A stretch of DNA of 64,000 bases from Trichosphaerium sp. ATCC 40318 (GCA_038496445.1 JALMLS010000255.1:1-64000), one strand, 5' to 3'. Shown: positions 11,397-23,700, counted from the stretch's first letter. Notes: generated by a model from the sequence alone, not told the origin. Translations and numbers: made by a program.

Positions 11397-11510
11397 AAAC
11401 CCAAGAGAACTTGTGCCTTTACTAACAACCTTGTAGAAATTGCTATATCTTCACTTGTTGTTAACGTTGCAAGAGGTATTGCCACAGGAGGTCTAGTTGG
11501 TGTTATGTAA
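11397..11510 (+). CDS. 3' exon of an unresolved gene (right copy)
   Basis: Frame TSLKPKRTCAFTNN...IATGGLVGVM, stop TAA at 11508-11510, after the acceptor context GCGTTAGTAG. A candidate earlier exon is near 11245-11299 (ending before GGTGAGTG). Same strand as, and 266 bp upstream of, the cyclophilin start. Not recognised. Confidence 0.45.
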   Translation, partial: KPKRTCAFTNNLVEIAISSLVVNVARGIATGGLVGVM

Positions 11511-11776
11511 ATAAATTGAAACTTGCACCTTTAAAATTCTTAGAATACATGGAAGCTAAATCACGTGCGGGTAGTTACAAAAATCCTTCACAGTGGTTGG
11601 ACACTATCGGGTTAATTTTTGATTGAGTATTGTTATACTGTTGAAGTGATGTTGTTGTCACAGCGTGAGTGAAGCATCTTGCCTTGACGGAGATTTTCTG
11701 GTGAGAAAAAAAAATGGCAACAAAATCAGCTTGTTGACGTCAACGATCTTATTTTCGTATTTCAGTCCTTCACACA

Positions 11777-12681
11777 ATGGCAGAATCTAATCCAAAGGTA
11801 TTTTTTGATGTTAAAGTCGGCCGAAAAGCCCTAGGCAGAATCGAGATGGAAGTAAGTTCATAAACAACGCTATAATCATGATTTACAACGTTTTATAGTT
11901 GTTTGCCGACGTTGTTCCAAAGACTGCTGAAAATTTCCGCTGCCTATGCACCGGTACGTTACTTGTACCTTCCGATCGCGTTTGTGATGTCTTTTTGTAT
12001 CTTTACGTTCTAATTTTTTTTACAACAGGCGAAAAGGGTGTCACAAAGAGCGGCAAGAAGCTACACTACAAGGGATCCAAGTTTCATCGTGTAAGAAATT
12101 AATCTTATCAAGATTTATCTAAAACTCCCTTTAGGTTATCCCACAGTTTATGTTACAAGGTGGTGACTTCACCAAAGGCAACGGCACCGGTAAATAACGA
12201 CTAATACTGATATTTAAACAAAAAAATGTTTCCATGTCTCCAAAACTCTAAAATACCCTCCCTAGGCGGTGTATCCATCTACGGCAACAAGTTCGAAGAT
12301 GAGAACTTTGAATTGACGCATACAGGACCAGGAACACTATCTATGGCTAACGCTGGACCTAACACCAACGGATCTCAGTTCTTTATCTGTACTGTTAAGA
12401 CTGAATGGCTTGATGGGAAACACGTTGTTTTTGGTAAAGTAACGAAGGGCATGGAGGTTGTAGAAGCCATCGAAAAGTACGTGATCCTCATTGACACGCT
12501 GAGATGAGAAAAAAAAAGATCCAGACGGTTTTTTTTTTTTTTTTTTTCTTCTTTCTTTTGCAGCGTACTGCTGTTTTGAGGTTCGTTTAATTAACGATTT
12601 TTCCTTTATAGACTTGGAAGCAAACATGGTAAGACTAAAAAAACCATTACTATCGATGATTGCGGTGAATTGAAGGAGTAA
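11777..12681 (+). CDS. Cyclophilin A-type peptidyl-prolyl isomerase (right copy)
   Basis: Six exons: 11777-11851, 11899-11953, 12029-12090, 12135-12189, 12266-12476 and 12612-12681. They total 528 nt, giving 175 residues in one uninterrupted frame. That is close to the 165-172 residues usual for cyclophilin A. Landmarks are [15 protein letters not shown] (catalytic Arg), [16 protein letters not shown] and [12 protein letters not shown] (Trp that contacts cyclosporin in the family). A short insertion KSGKKLHY after GEKGV is the divergent-loop type found in plant and protist cyclophilins. It would isomerise prolyl bonds in the cytosol or nucleus. The last intron (GTACGT...ATAG) carries long A/T runs and a spurious CAG. 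Confidence 0.95.
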
Positions 12682-13710
12682 AAAAAGATCTCTATTTCTG
12701 ATGTTCAAATAAAATTTAAAATGGTACACTTGTTTTTTATTAATCACGTGTAAACACAAAGTAAATTCTCGAAATGTTGTTTCTAAATTACTATTCTGTT
12801 TTCGGTGAGGTGTTTAAATCCTTGTCAAAACGACGTTCACGTAGATTCACTGTCTTGTATGCATTGGTCATTTTCCTCACTCACCTTGTTAGTGAGTTTA
12901 CTATTAGTTATTGTGAGTTGCTTTGAGCACGTGCAAGCAAAGTAAAATCTGAGCTGTGAGCACTTAACAGCCATTTACTTCCAATAACATTGTTTCAAGC
13001 GAAAAGAAATGCATGTAAACAAATACTAGGTCCGAAAACCCAAATGACAGTGTTTTTTCTGATCAACGATACATCTCCTTCGCTAGATTGAAAGAAACTA
13101 AATCATTATGGAGGCACATACCCTTGATGGCAGTAAAAACGGTAGAGCCTTGTACAACACAACGCATGATTAATTTTCATGAAACAAGACCTTGACGTTT
13201 CAATGTGCTCTTATAAAATAAATCATGGAATAAACGCTATCTGTGGGGTAATTCACATTGTACCCTTTTTCAAAATGCATGATGCATTCTGGTCAGATCG
13301 TACTAATCTATCCTGTTCAAATTCTTTATCTTCTACCCAATTTCGCTTTCATAAAAAAAAATGCTGACCTTCCGCACCCGCAATCATGAACACCCACGGA
13401 ACCCTCTACTTTGGCAGACGTGATACTTAGTGGCTATATACCGGTTATAGCAGACAAAACAAAAAGAAGCAGATAGTGTCAATACTACTTCCATAGTTGT
13501 TCAAAATGTGACATATAATTTTGCGTTAAAATCACAAAAAATCGGTCCCAGTTTCTTTGCCAAAGGATAATACTTTTTGGTTTAGTTGTGACAGGACTAT
13601 GACCACCTTTACTACGGCAATATAAAGTGATTGTCCGAGAAGAGTTACTAGTTGTGTAGTTTGGATTTTTTTCAGATTTTTTATTTTATTTACAACACAG
13701 TGTATCATTG
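12682..13710. other. Stretch without an assigned gene (right arm)
   Basis: Mirror of 3818-4867. The two versions differ more here than in the exons (several indels around 13000-13280), as expected for non-coding DNA. No gene supported. Confidence 0.4.
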
Positions 13711-15407
13711 TTACATAACCATCATTGAGCTTCTTTGATTAAAAAAATTACGCACAACCAAGTTTACATTACCACCATGCTTTGTAAGAAGATTAAGGGT
13801 CTCTTTGTTCTTTTGAAAACCCATTTCATAAAGTTGTTCCATTTCTCGAGCGTAAAAAGGATAAGAGAATCCATTATTACAATAATCCTCAACCTCATAA
13901 TCACTAGAGAATGATTCTGTCATCTCGTCAGCATCGTTACCGACGCTTATTATTTTAACACCAAGGCGCGGCCCAAATCTGCTTCCATTACCCGAAAGGC
14001 GAAAGAACGCATTATAGGTACCAGGTACTACAAGGAGAAGTTAACAACTTGCATACAAAAAAATACACGCTCCAACGGGCAAAAGAAACCCATGAATGTA
14101 AGGCGCACGCCAACAACAATTTTTCAGTGAAAAGGCTGTTTCGGCTCAACTTTTTGACCGCGGTCTAAAAACGTACCCTCTGGCGCGCGTAGGTTAACGC
14201 TGACTAAGATTTCCTGCCCAGGATTAACCTCCCTTAAAAGAGGGATCTCCTGAGGAGCAGATAAATTATTATAACTGCTAACAAGTAACAGTGTTGTGCC
14301 TAAAAAATCCCAAGTCAAAAAAATCCAAAAAAAAAAATTCAAAAAACAATTGAACTATCTGTGCACGTTTTTGTTGAAAACTCCAACGATCTTTTTTGAC
14401 AATAACAATCACATTCACGTGTCTGTTGTAAGAAAAAATTGCAATTTGCAATTTTTTTGTGTACCTTGTGGCCAACTCTTTGAGCAAATGTTTTGGACCT
14501 TCCAGGTCTTAACAAAATCGCATCCAGCAGAAATCTCAGTATTATTCTGTATGGTTGCATGCGCAACTAATCGCGCCCCAAAACCATGCTTTGACCCTGA
14601 ACCACCAAAGGACGAAGCTTTTATATTATTTCCGCGGTTTATCCAACCTCCGCGGCCTTTTTTACCTCTTTGTACATTAACACATCCCTTACCACTCAAA
14701 ATACCACGAGAGGCTAATTCAGCCAATACTACTCGTTTCTGCAAGAGTTTTTTGTTGGGCTTTTTTCCAACGCTTTCTTTTTTCATTTGGACATGTAAGC
14801 GTTGTTTCTCTTGCCTATAGAGATACAATGGTAAGGATATGAGGTCTATAGATGTTGACAGAAAAAAATAAAAAGGCGCGTGGAATTCGTAGAGAAAACT
14901 TGGTTTTATAGCGTGTTGGTTGTTTACGGGTTCTATACGTACTTGATGAGCGGGCTTTTGGGTTTTGGAGTGTGCCGTTTTTCCGAAACGGTAGATTCTA
15001 CCGTATCAGCTGCAATTAAGCTTTCTACTGCCTTCCTAGAAAGAGCATTGTTATCCTTCTGTTGTAGAGTATTCGACGAGCTTGTGCCACAATAAACCCA
15101 AACACGAAGAGGTTTTTTATGACTCAACGCAATGTGAAGATCTGTGAGGCTATGAGGGTTGTTAGGAGATCAGAACGGGGGAAAGTGGTAGAAATCTGGT
15201 TTATACGCACCACACCATCGTTACTTTCTCCTGTTCGTCATCCTCATATTTTATACGGATGTCTTGCCCGTATAAGCCGTACGCTTCGAGAATATTATTT
15301 CGAAGTGCATCGAAGGAGTCGCGAGGGAAGTAAAATACTCTAATGTCGTCGTGGAAGTAAGCTTTGCATTTAATCTTGTTGGTGGAGGTAAAATCAGTCA
15401 TTTTCAT
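13711..15407 (-). CDS. NBR1-like selective autophagy receptor, PB1-FW-UBA (right copy, intact)
   Basis: Same five-exon model as the left copy but in frame throughout, giving about 397 residues; vertebrate NBR1 is more than twice as long. PB1 starts after MKMTDFTS and has the acidic OPCA-like strand YEDDEQEK. The FW domain spans two introns (KTWKVQNI, SWPQG, then REVNPGQEILVSV and RFGPRLGVKI). An acidic Ser/Asp/Glu stretch (SSDYEVEDYCNN) links to the UBA (MEQLYEMGF...GGNVNLVVRNFF). PB1 polymerisation plus UBA binding to ubiquitinated cargo is the family role. The ZZ finger between PB1 and FW is absent. The acidic stretch could hide an Atg8-binding motif, but I cannot show one. Confidence 0.88.
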
Positions 15408-15860
15408 CAAAGTTTGCCGTTGGTGTATAAGTAAGCCACCTATGAGTACGGTAAGGATAAAATAGAGCAAGACGATCCATTTATAAGCTTCGAAGTAGCT
15501 AATACTTTCATAAAATAAACCACAACGCACCTGTGGATTCGTTGATGAGGTCGGAATGAAAAAAAGCCTTAAGCTGCCATAGATTACAACTTAAGTGAAT
15601 GGAATTAACCACGTTGTACTTTTTTTGTGATAAATACGCGAACCCATGTTTTATATTGCAAGTTGTACCGGTTCATGTGAAACTTTTTCGTGGTACAAAT
15701 ATGACAACTGGCAACTAAAGTACTCAGTTATACCGGCCAGAGGTGCTCGTGCATGTGACGCGTAGTATTGGGCAATTTATACGCGGCAGAGTTGCTCTGG
15801 CTAAACGTACGACAGCACTTCAGTGAAACTATCAGCTATGCCTTAGCCACTAAAGTTGAA
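15408..15860. promoter_or_regulatory. Shared upstream region of divergent NBR1-like and ERI1 genes (right arm)
   Basis: Mirror of 1667-2119, lying between divergent starts at 15407 and 15861. Assigned by position only. Confidence 0.4.
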
Positions 15861-16930
15861 ATGTCGTTCCATGTAGTACAACCGTACCAGTACTATTGTG
15901 TTCTTGACTTTGAAGCTACTTGCGAGCGTTATTTTCCACGTTCATACCAAAATGAAATAATAGAGTTCCCAGTAGTTGTAATAGACGCCGCTAATTACCG
16001 TGTATTGCCTGAAAGCTTCAGAGTGTTTGTAAAACCAAATATAAATCCTAAGCTCACAGAATTTTGTACAGAGCTTACAGGCATTACACAGGTGCGTAAT
16101 AACTTGCATAAATACGAACGAAACCGTTAATGGTTCCCAAAGGACCAAGTTGACAAAGGAGTAACTCTATCGGAAGCAGTTGACCTTTTTGATGCGTGGC
16201 AGGCCAAACATATTCCGGGTTAGCAATTTTACAGATGATTCCGTTAACGCTAACACGTGAAAAATTTCCAGGTTCATGGGCGTTCATAACAGACGGGTAT
16301 GAATGAAAAAGATGATAATCTTCTGGTTGTTCAAAAAAAATTGCTGATGTTTATCTTGTTTGAAGTTGATCACTTTTTAGGCCATGGGATTTAAGGAGGT
16401 TCTTGGATAGGGAGTGTAAATTAAAGAATATAAAGAAGCCTTCATATTGTGATAGTTGGGTTAACATTAGATGGTTGAATGCTTCATTCTATAACAAGAA
16501 ACGTGGTAACATCGAAAGAATGCTTGGAGATTTTGGCATGCAGTTTCAAGGAAGCCCGCATTCAGGTTCCTTTATAACAACCAATAATTTGGATGGCCAT
16601 TAAAAAACTACTTTAGGAATCGATGACGCAAGGAACATTGCAAGGATAGCACGTGCGACACTTATTATTTTTTTTCTTATTTTTTTCTTGTTTGTGGTTG
16701 TTTTTTTTACGGTCTATCTAGTACGCATGATGTGTGATGGATGTTTGATGGTTATTAATGACTCTTTGGCTTACCCTATAGATGGTCAATACGAAACTAA
16801 TACTCCAACATACATTGATACAAAGCGTTGTAATCACTGTAAAAAGATTGGACATATTGATGACAAGTGTTGGTTTAAGCATCCACATCTTAACCCGTAT
16901 AATCAAAGAGCTTCGATTGTACCTAATTAA
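15861..16930 (+). CDS. ERI1-family 3'-5' exoribonuclease with C-terminal zinc knuckle (right copy)
   Basis: Exons 15861-16091, 16143-16218, 16272-16296, 16381-16565, 16617-16652 and 16722-16930 sum to 762 nt, 253 residues, one frame. DEDDh residues are visible: D and E in VLDFEAT, D in the AFITDGPWD block, then H in PHSG and D in IDDARN, with the typical NIARIALRMM...DGC continuation. The start ATG gives MSFHVVQPYQYY directly before the exonuclease core, so there is no N-terminal SAP domain. After the core, a Tyr/Thr-rich stretch leads to a CX2CX4HX4C knuckle (CNHCKKIGHIDDKC), an RNA-binding motif common in Gag-like and RNA-processing proteins. I infer that the knuckle supplies substrate binding in place of SAP. 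Likely substrates are rRNA, histone mRNA or small RNA 3' ends. Confidence 0.9.
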
Positions 16931-17180
16931 TCAACAAAAAGTCTACAGGCTAGAATAAACATTTTCTAGCCTTTTACCTTCATGCTTTGTACGGGAAACG
17001 AACGTTTTATGCCAATCAAACTTTTGTCCATTTTTTGTGTTACACAATTATTTGACTGGTACCAGAATTAACTGAACTGAACAAACACGGTAGGAGTAAG
17101 CCTGAATACAAAATTCTAAGCCACAACACTCCACTCAAGCGACACAACGTTTTTCAATATTAAAACACCGATCCGCGGAT

Positions 17181-18081
17181 ATGAGCGCTCCAGAATCACT
17201 TGATAGCATACTATCATACCTACCGGTAGAGATACAGCTTGATATTATCGATTTTGTCTAAACACGCTGCAACTACAACAAGATTTGATAGTGAGCTTAA
17301 TAAGAGCGGTAAATGGAAACGAATAGAGATTATACCACGCTATAGCAAATCGCCAGTCGAACAATTTAGTATTGTAAACTGGGCACGTGGTAAAAAACAT
17401 GGAGAATCCAAGTCGTGGCGTGACACATTGACATTAAAATGTAACTATGTCAATGGTGAGCTTGAAGGAGAGTATAAAGAGTGGTATTCAGATGGATCAT
17501 TTAATAATGATGGTGAGTTAGAAGGAGAGTCGAATGGTAGTAAATTGTGTAAGCAATGTTATTATGTCAATGGTAAGCTTGAAGGAGTGAGAAAAGAATG
17601 GTTTCAGGATGGTACTCTAGAGCTGCATTGCCATTATGTATTTGGTAGACTGGAAGGAGAATATAAAAGGTGGTTTGAGGCAGGTCAATTGGAGTGCAGT
17701 GGTAGCTTTGTTTGTAGAAAAAGAACAGGAGTGTGGCGGTTTTGGTATGATAATGGCCAACTGAAAGAGCATGCTAATTATGTCAATGATGTAAAAGAAG
17801 GAGCATATCAATGTTGGTATAAGAATGGACAGTTATGGGAACAGGTTACCAATGATGGAGCGTATATGCGTTGGTATGAAAATGGTCAAGCAAGAGAACA
17901 GTTTTTTTATAATAGTAATGGTCACCAAGAAGGAGAGTATAAGGAATGGCATAGCAATGGCCAGTTGAGGAAGAAATGTTATTTCGTCAAAGGTAGATTT
18001 CATGGAGAATATAAAAGATGGAGTAAAACAGGCTTCCTGATTGTACACCATAAATACGTTGATGGTATGCAATTGAAGTAA
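17181..18081 (+). CDS. F-box/MORN-repeat protein (right copy, F-box out of frame)
   Basis: The ATG at 17181 reads an F-box-like segment (ESLDSILSYLPVEIQ). A stop then follows because 32 bases present in the left copy are missing at about 17250. A second frame, 17239-18081, encodes about ten YwqK/MORN-type repeats with the cores EYKEWYSDG, RKEWFQDG, YKRWFEAG, WRFWYDNGQL, YQCWYKNGQL, YMRWYENGQ and YKEWHSNGQL. Without internal initiation the repeats would be separated from the F-box. The best family matches by pattern are F-box/MORN proteins of large amoeba viruses and their hosts. The outer half of this gene lies beyond the portion of the palindrome visible here. Confidence 0.75.
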
Positions 18082-18222
18082 TTAAAACAAGGCATATGCT
18101 TTGCAATATGGACCATAGATTCTATGTTGAGCCAACTACCAAACAACCAGACTCGGCCGGAAGTTTAGATATAATAAACATTATTTTTAGCTTGAAGGTG
18201 ACTAGTGTTTATTGTAGGTCAT

Positions 18223-19481
18223 TTAAAAGTTACGACGTCTAATTGCCTGTGGAGAGTTTTGAGTTAGCATTCCCGAGCCAATATCAATCTCTAAGCCATC
18301 GGTTGCCTAGAAAAACCAGGAGTCAGTACTTGGAACTGATATAAAAGTTGTTTTTGTTGTCAACACATACAGTTCTGCGAATGACATCAACTACTGTTCT
18401 TGCTGCTGATACTGGGAGGTACTCTGTACGATAAACAGTGGAGGTACATGTTGAGTTACTGCAAAAGGACTTGAAACAAAAAAAAGTGAGTCGTTAGCTA
18501 CAATCAACATGTGTACATTTTGGGCAGTTTCTCCAAAGTTTGCGTTTAGGACTTGTTTTCCAGCTTGATTGTAGAAAATGATGAAGAAATGATCCTCATT
18601 TAGTCCCATCTGATATCCGCTAACGTCTTTCATACATCCTGTAGGACACGTGGCTTCAACAGCGATTTTGGACGAAGACTCAATTGAAGCTCCAACTTTT
18701 GGAGATTTGAAAGCTAAATCGGACTCAAAAGGCAACTGTTGAACTAAGGTATGGCTAACAACGCCTGTGGCAGGGAATACGTTTACATAGGTGAGCGCCT
18801 GAGTGCTATCATCGAGTATAGCCATGTAGGCTTCGAGAACTTCAATGTATTTTGATTCGTATCTTATCGCTTCAGAACACGTGGTGACGCCATTACAGTA
18901 CGCCTAAAGAAGTGTGAGGTAATATTATTCGATTTTAAGACGTACTGGAGGTAGTTTGGTGTTGTTGGGGTAAAAGTCTACATTGTATACAAGGCCATAC
19001 GAAGGATCAGGCACACTTTGTATTTCTGTATAGAACCCAAGTTAGAAAGTTCATTGCGACATTTCTCAACGGATTGTCATGTCACAAATCAAACTATAAA
19101 ACGGTTTGCAGGGCTTTTTAGCGCGTAACAAAGAGGCATAGGAATACGACAAAAAGAAGAAAAGGGTAGTCAAGAAAAAGGCCTCTTAAAAAATCAGGAA
19201 GAATTGGAGTGTTTTTGCTTTTGAGGGAGGAAGTTATTGTAGCACGTGCGTTTAAAAAGTTGGAGTTGAGGAAGACCTGTAGCGAAGTTTCTGCCTAGCT
19301 TGTAGTGTGTAGCAATGTTAAACTGTTATAAAGTGTTAGCGAACACGTCGTGATGAACAAAATAAAAACCAATGATTTACTAGTTCTTACGTACACAGAC
19401 TGGAGAGAAATTGCATAGATCAGCGTGTACTGAAACGAAAAGAAGACATAGAGCAAAGAGAAGAATCTTATGTGGTGTCAT
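18223..19481 (-). CDS. Secreted protein of unknown family
   Basis: The ATG at 19481 starts a clear signal peptide (MTPHKILLFALCLLFVSVHA) and is followed by DLCNFSPVC and a GTACGT donor. Further exons read QSVPDPSYGLVYNVDFYPNN (about 18960-19030), CNGVTTCSEAIRYESKY into the long exon 18391-18905, and a last exon ending QAIRRRNF at 18223. The join from PPLFI to ATDGLEIDIG uses a GTACAG donor and removes an apparent early stop. Several paired Cys (CNGVTTC, CPTGC) suggest an extracellular fold with disulphides. Exons between about 19070 and 19390 are unresolved. I recognise no domain. It is followed head-to-tail by the right-arm MORN gene. Confidence 0.65.
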
Positions 19482-20778
19482 GGTGATGTGATACCTAAAT
19501 TAACCTGTTTTCTTATCTGACTTAACTAAAAAGGTGAGCCAAAGAAATGTGTCCATGATTCTTTACACTATATTAGTATAAAATGTGCAACGGTTATAAG
19601 TATGTAAAGATGTTTAATAGGACAAAAGTCTACATCGGTTCAAGGCCAAATGTGACTAATTAATTCTATCAGAAAAAGCCACTTTGTTTCTAACCAAAAT
19701 GTAGTATGTCGTTACAGGAATCAAATACCAAATCTATGATTGATGCTTTACTTAAATCATCCTTAACAAAGATTTTAAAATGCCTTGCTATTGATTTAAG
19801 GTCAGCGATGGTGAATTTGCGATTACTTCTTCGTCAAGGCCGTACGCGTGTTTCCCTTAATGCCAGTAAGAATTTAAAGTACAAAACTTGCATTGTTAAC
19901 ACAAGCCATCACTAAGCACCTTGGCTCGCTATTGCACCCAATACAAGATATTTTATTTCTTTAGCGGGTAGCACCCGTATACTGCGGTACAATGAGTTTG
20001 CAAGCAGTTGCATCCAAAGAATTGCTTGTTCGGTTTAGTTGTACTACGAATTGTTGTTGGGTATTAACGCGCCATAGAGCATGCTACCACGGAAAGAACA
20101 CAAATTTAGAAAAATATGCTTCTTGTTGCTTGGTCTGATAATTCACAACAGTATTGTCGTTCCACCATTTTAGTAATATAACCCCATGTACTTAGCCTGT
20201 ATGGACTAAAACAAACACACAAGGACATTATCGAGTCTCGCTTATAGCCACCTCCAATTCAAATACTAGTATTGGCCTGTATTTAAACGATGGACCACTA
20301 TTGATCCCATGACAAGTAAGTAGCCTGCTGACACAAGAGAAGCCAAGAAAACTACTAATTGGTATGCCAGGTAAATAGATCCAAACTCTAAAAAAGCGAG
20401 GATAATACCACCTGTGGTAGAATTTGTTGAACTCAGTATATTCAAAGCAGTTCCTCAAAGGTTAGTTTTACAATAGAAAAGAAAGGATATGTATCAAGTG
20501 GAAAATTACAAGCTTAACAATATAGTGAGAATAGGCATGTAATGTGATGGTAATTTACCTCTACAACAAAAGTATATCAAGATGAGAAAAAAAGAAGAAA
20601 GTGTCAACAAGCTCCTTTACAGACTTGGTTAGTTTCGTGTTCAAAGTAACTTATTAAAAGTGATCAATAATTGCTTTGGGCTCGTTAAGGCTGCACTAGA
20701 CTGATTCAATCTTGGGCAAGCCAACTGCTATTTATTGAATTTGTAAAACTAATGATTACTTGTTGTGATTACCTCTAG
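19482..20778. other. Gap with no supported gene
   Basis: 1.3 kb between two minus-strand genes. A 69-codon plus-strand frame at 19706-19915 begins with ATG and is basic and Leu-rich, but has no recognised domain and no neighbours in frame. A 76-codon minus frame at 20228-20458 is likewise unsupported. Confidence 0.35.
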
Positions 20779-23700
20779 CTACAACACTATCTCCGAGTCT
20801 GAGTCGTTTGTTTCATCTAGTTGTGTATCATTTTCTTTTTCTTGCTTGTATTCCTTCAGCTCCTTTTGTAGTTTATCGATAGTTCCTCGCAACTCTTGCA
20901 TTGTAGTTGTCAATGCATTGAATTTTTTTGCATTTTCTTCTTGTTGTTTCTTCAGTTTCTTTCTTAGTTTGTCGTTGGTTGCTTGCAACTTTTGTATTGC
21001 TGAAGTTGTTTCTGTATCATCTGGTGGTTTTTTTGCACTTTCTTTTTTTTTGTATTTCTTTAGTCGCTTTCGAAGTTTGCCATTGGTTGATTTCAACATT
21101 TGTATCATTGTGGTTGTTGCTGCATTGGATTGTTTCACACTTTCTTCTTGTTCCTCGTATTTCTTCAGTTTCTCTTGTAGTGTATCATTGGTCGCTTGTA
21201 ACTCTTGCATTGTTGTCATTGTTTGCGATATATTTGATAATGTTGTTCTTTTATCGCTTTGTCTATCATAGAGAGAAAGTTGTTCTTTTGAAAGTGTCAT
21301 GAAATACATTCTTGGAATGAGAATTGATAAGATGGAGATGAAAGGTCCAAGAATAAGACACGATGAACGAAGAATAAACGCAACTGAACGATTGTTACTT
21401 CCAAACACCTACACAAGTACTAAGCATATATTTATTAAATACAATAAGTGGTACCTGAACGATGATGAAGATGATGATAAAGAATGTGAGAGTGTAAACT
21501 GCAAATCCAATTGATCTATTCAAAACAAGTCAATATTACACTATCTAGTCTATCGTACCTTGATTCGTTGTAAAGAACAGCTTTCAATCTCCATATTCTG
21601 TACACCCAATAAATACCGTACAACAATACACATGCATTGAAAGCAAGGAGTATTGACAAGAACACAGCATCTGTTGTTGTGTTTGAACAATCATAGTAGT
21701 CATCAGATAGAATGTGTGGTGTTGACACTTCCTCGTATTCAGCTTTCGATGGACTCACACCTGTCCATATAGCCAATATCAGCACTTCGGTGGCAACAAT
21801 ACCAGTGACGATTGGAAGGATCATCCTGTTGGTGACTGTTTTGACTGCCAAACGTTTTTCAAAAAATATTTGACCAATTCTGTAAATACGAGCAAACATT
21901 GCTCCATATGCCAGCTATCACGTGTTAGTCAATGAAAAAAGTAACATTTATGGCTACTACAAAACGCAAAATTATGACTTCACTTACGCCAAAACCGACT
22001 CCAAGAAGCCATCTCACAACATTACAATGCAAATCATCAGTGTGAAGTGTCCAAAAGAAGACAGTCGCATACATGAATATTGTTCCAATCTAAACAATAA
22101 CAATGAGTGAGCAATTGGCATAGATTTAGGAACATACAAGAGCAAGTACAACGAACAAAGGTTGTGATGCACGCATTGCCCGATGTTTGCGGTATATCAA
22201 TACCCACGGAATGAGACAAAGAGTGATGAATATGAGAACGCTGACCAAACAAAGCATCACAAGCTCGCTTGTTTGTTCTTGAAATACAAATAAAGTGAGA
22301 ATAAATGAAGAAAAAGAGAAACGAAATAAGAAAATAAAAAGAACGTACTGTACCATCCAAATGTAGTGTGACGTTCATTCCATTTTGGAACTGGATATAC
22401 GAGCTCTGTAGTTACAGCATAAAGAGGGGCAACAATTTTTTGATTGTGATCATCTCCATATTGATACACCAATCGATTCCTTCCGCTATTCTGACCAAAT
22501 CTATCAAAAGTAACCTCTCCATAAAACCCAGTGATCTCCATTGCAGCAATTGTCTCTTGAATTGTTTCACTATCAAAGGTACTAAAATAAAAATAAGCAA
22601 CATGTGATTGTCACGTGATCTATAAAAAAAGAAGTCTATTTTTGTCGTACTTTGCTGTTTCGTAGGCGTGCTGAATAATGTATCCTGAAACGTAACCCGC
22701 GGCACCAATCATAGTAGGATCTTCTCCAAATCGTTGTTTATACTTGTTGTTGAATATCATTGGTGATGCGATTGTTCCATTGCTCACAAAATGATAGAAA
22801 TTGGTCATGTCGTTTTCGTCATGGAATTCAGTGTTAAGGTTTTTATCCCACTACAAATGAGTTATTCAAATAAAATAAAATAAGAAGAGTGTATTACAAA
22901 AAATCCACTGGACAAGGTATACTTTAAATCATCGCTAATGTCACTGTCGCGATCAATACACACAGGTGAAAATGTATATGCCTGTAATGCAAAGTTAGGT
23001 TACAGAATTGACAGTTTATACAGTAAAACGCATAAGAAATAATTCACACCTTTGCATTAAAGTCAAGCTCTTTTGAAGCACTCATAAAATGTTTACAAAT
23101 GATAGATCCTTCTACCAATACAATATCTAAAGTCTGGTAAGTGTTTGGTAGACGTTCTCATAGTATTTAGAAATGTGTACCTGGTTTGTGTTCCTGTTTT
23201 TTGAGTTCTTTGACCACTGATTTCATTGTTGTGGATATAAAGGTCATGTTGGCTGGAATACGTTGCTCGTATATAACTGTCAGATTAAAAAACGGCATAG
23301 ATTTAAATACTTCTCCTATTAAACGATCGAAATTTTCTAAGCATAGGATTTGGTGAGCAAGTAAGACACAACTGATCGGATTTCTTTTAAAGCTGAGACA
23401 TTTTTATTTTGGGCTAAGTGACTGTAGTAGCCTAGAAAACTCAAAATTGGCAGTACCTGGCCATATAACGGCTACAGTGCGGGCACCATGACTAGCCAAC
23501 AAACCAAGAGATTCTGTGTAAACCTTTGTATATGGTGCAAGTAATCCGAAATAGTATTTATACTTTCTTCCTAAAGGCACAGTACATGGAGGGTCTAATC
23601 TTTCATCACATATATTATAACCAGGAGATTTAATTTGTGCTATAACAATAAATACCAAACACAAATCCTTTGGCTACAGCAGAGTATCCAAAACACGCTC

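Larger units (their letters stand above)
9683..17490. repeat. Right arm of the giant inverted repeat
   Basis: Reverse complement of the left arm; base 17490 pairs with base 1. The inner edge is near 9683, where the match to 7864 stops after the shared string CCAACAG. The arm carries the better copies of the NBR1-like gene (intact here, frameshifted on the left). Its F-box/MORN copy has lost 32 bases near 17250. Beyond 17490 the sequence continues into the rest of the MORN gene, and the partner of that part lies outside the window. Confidence 0.95.

Noticed and set aside
20765-21271. 168-codon plus-strand frame rich in Ser/Phe/Cys
   Set aside because: It is the complement of the coiled-coil tail of the GPCR on the minus strand (Lys/Glu codons read backwards).
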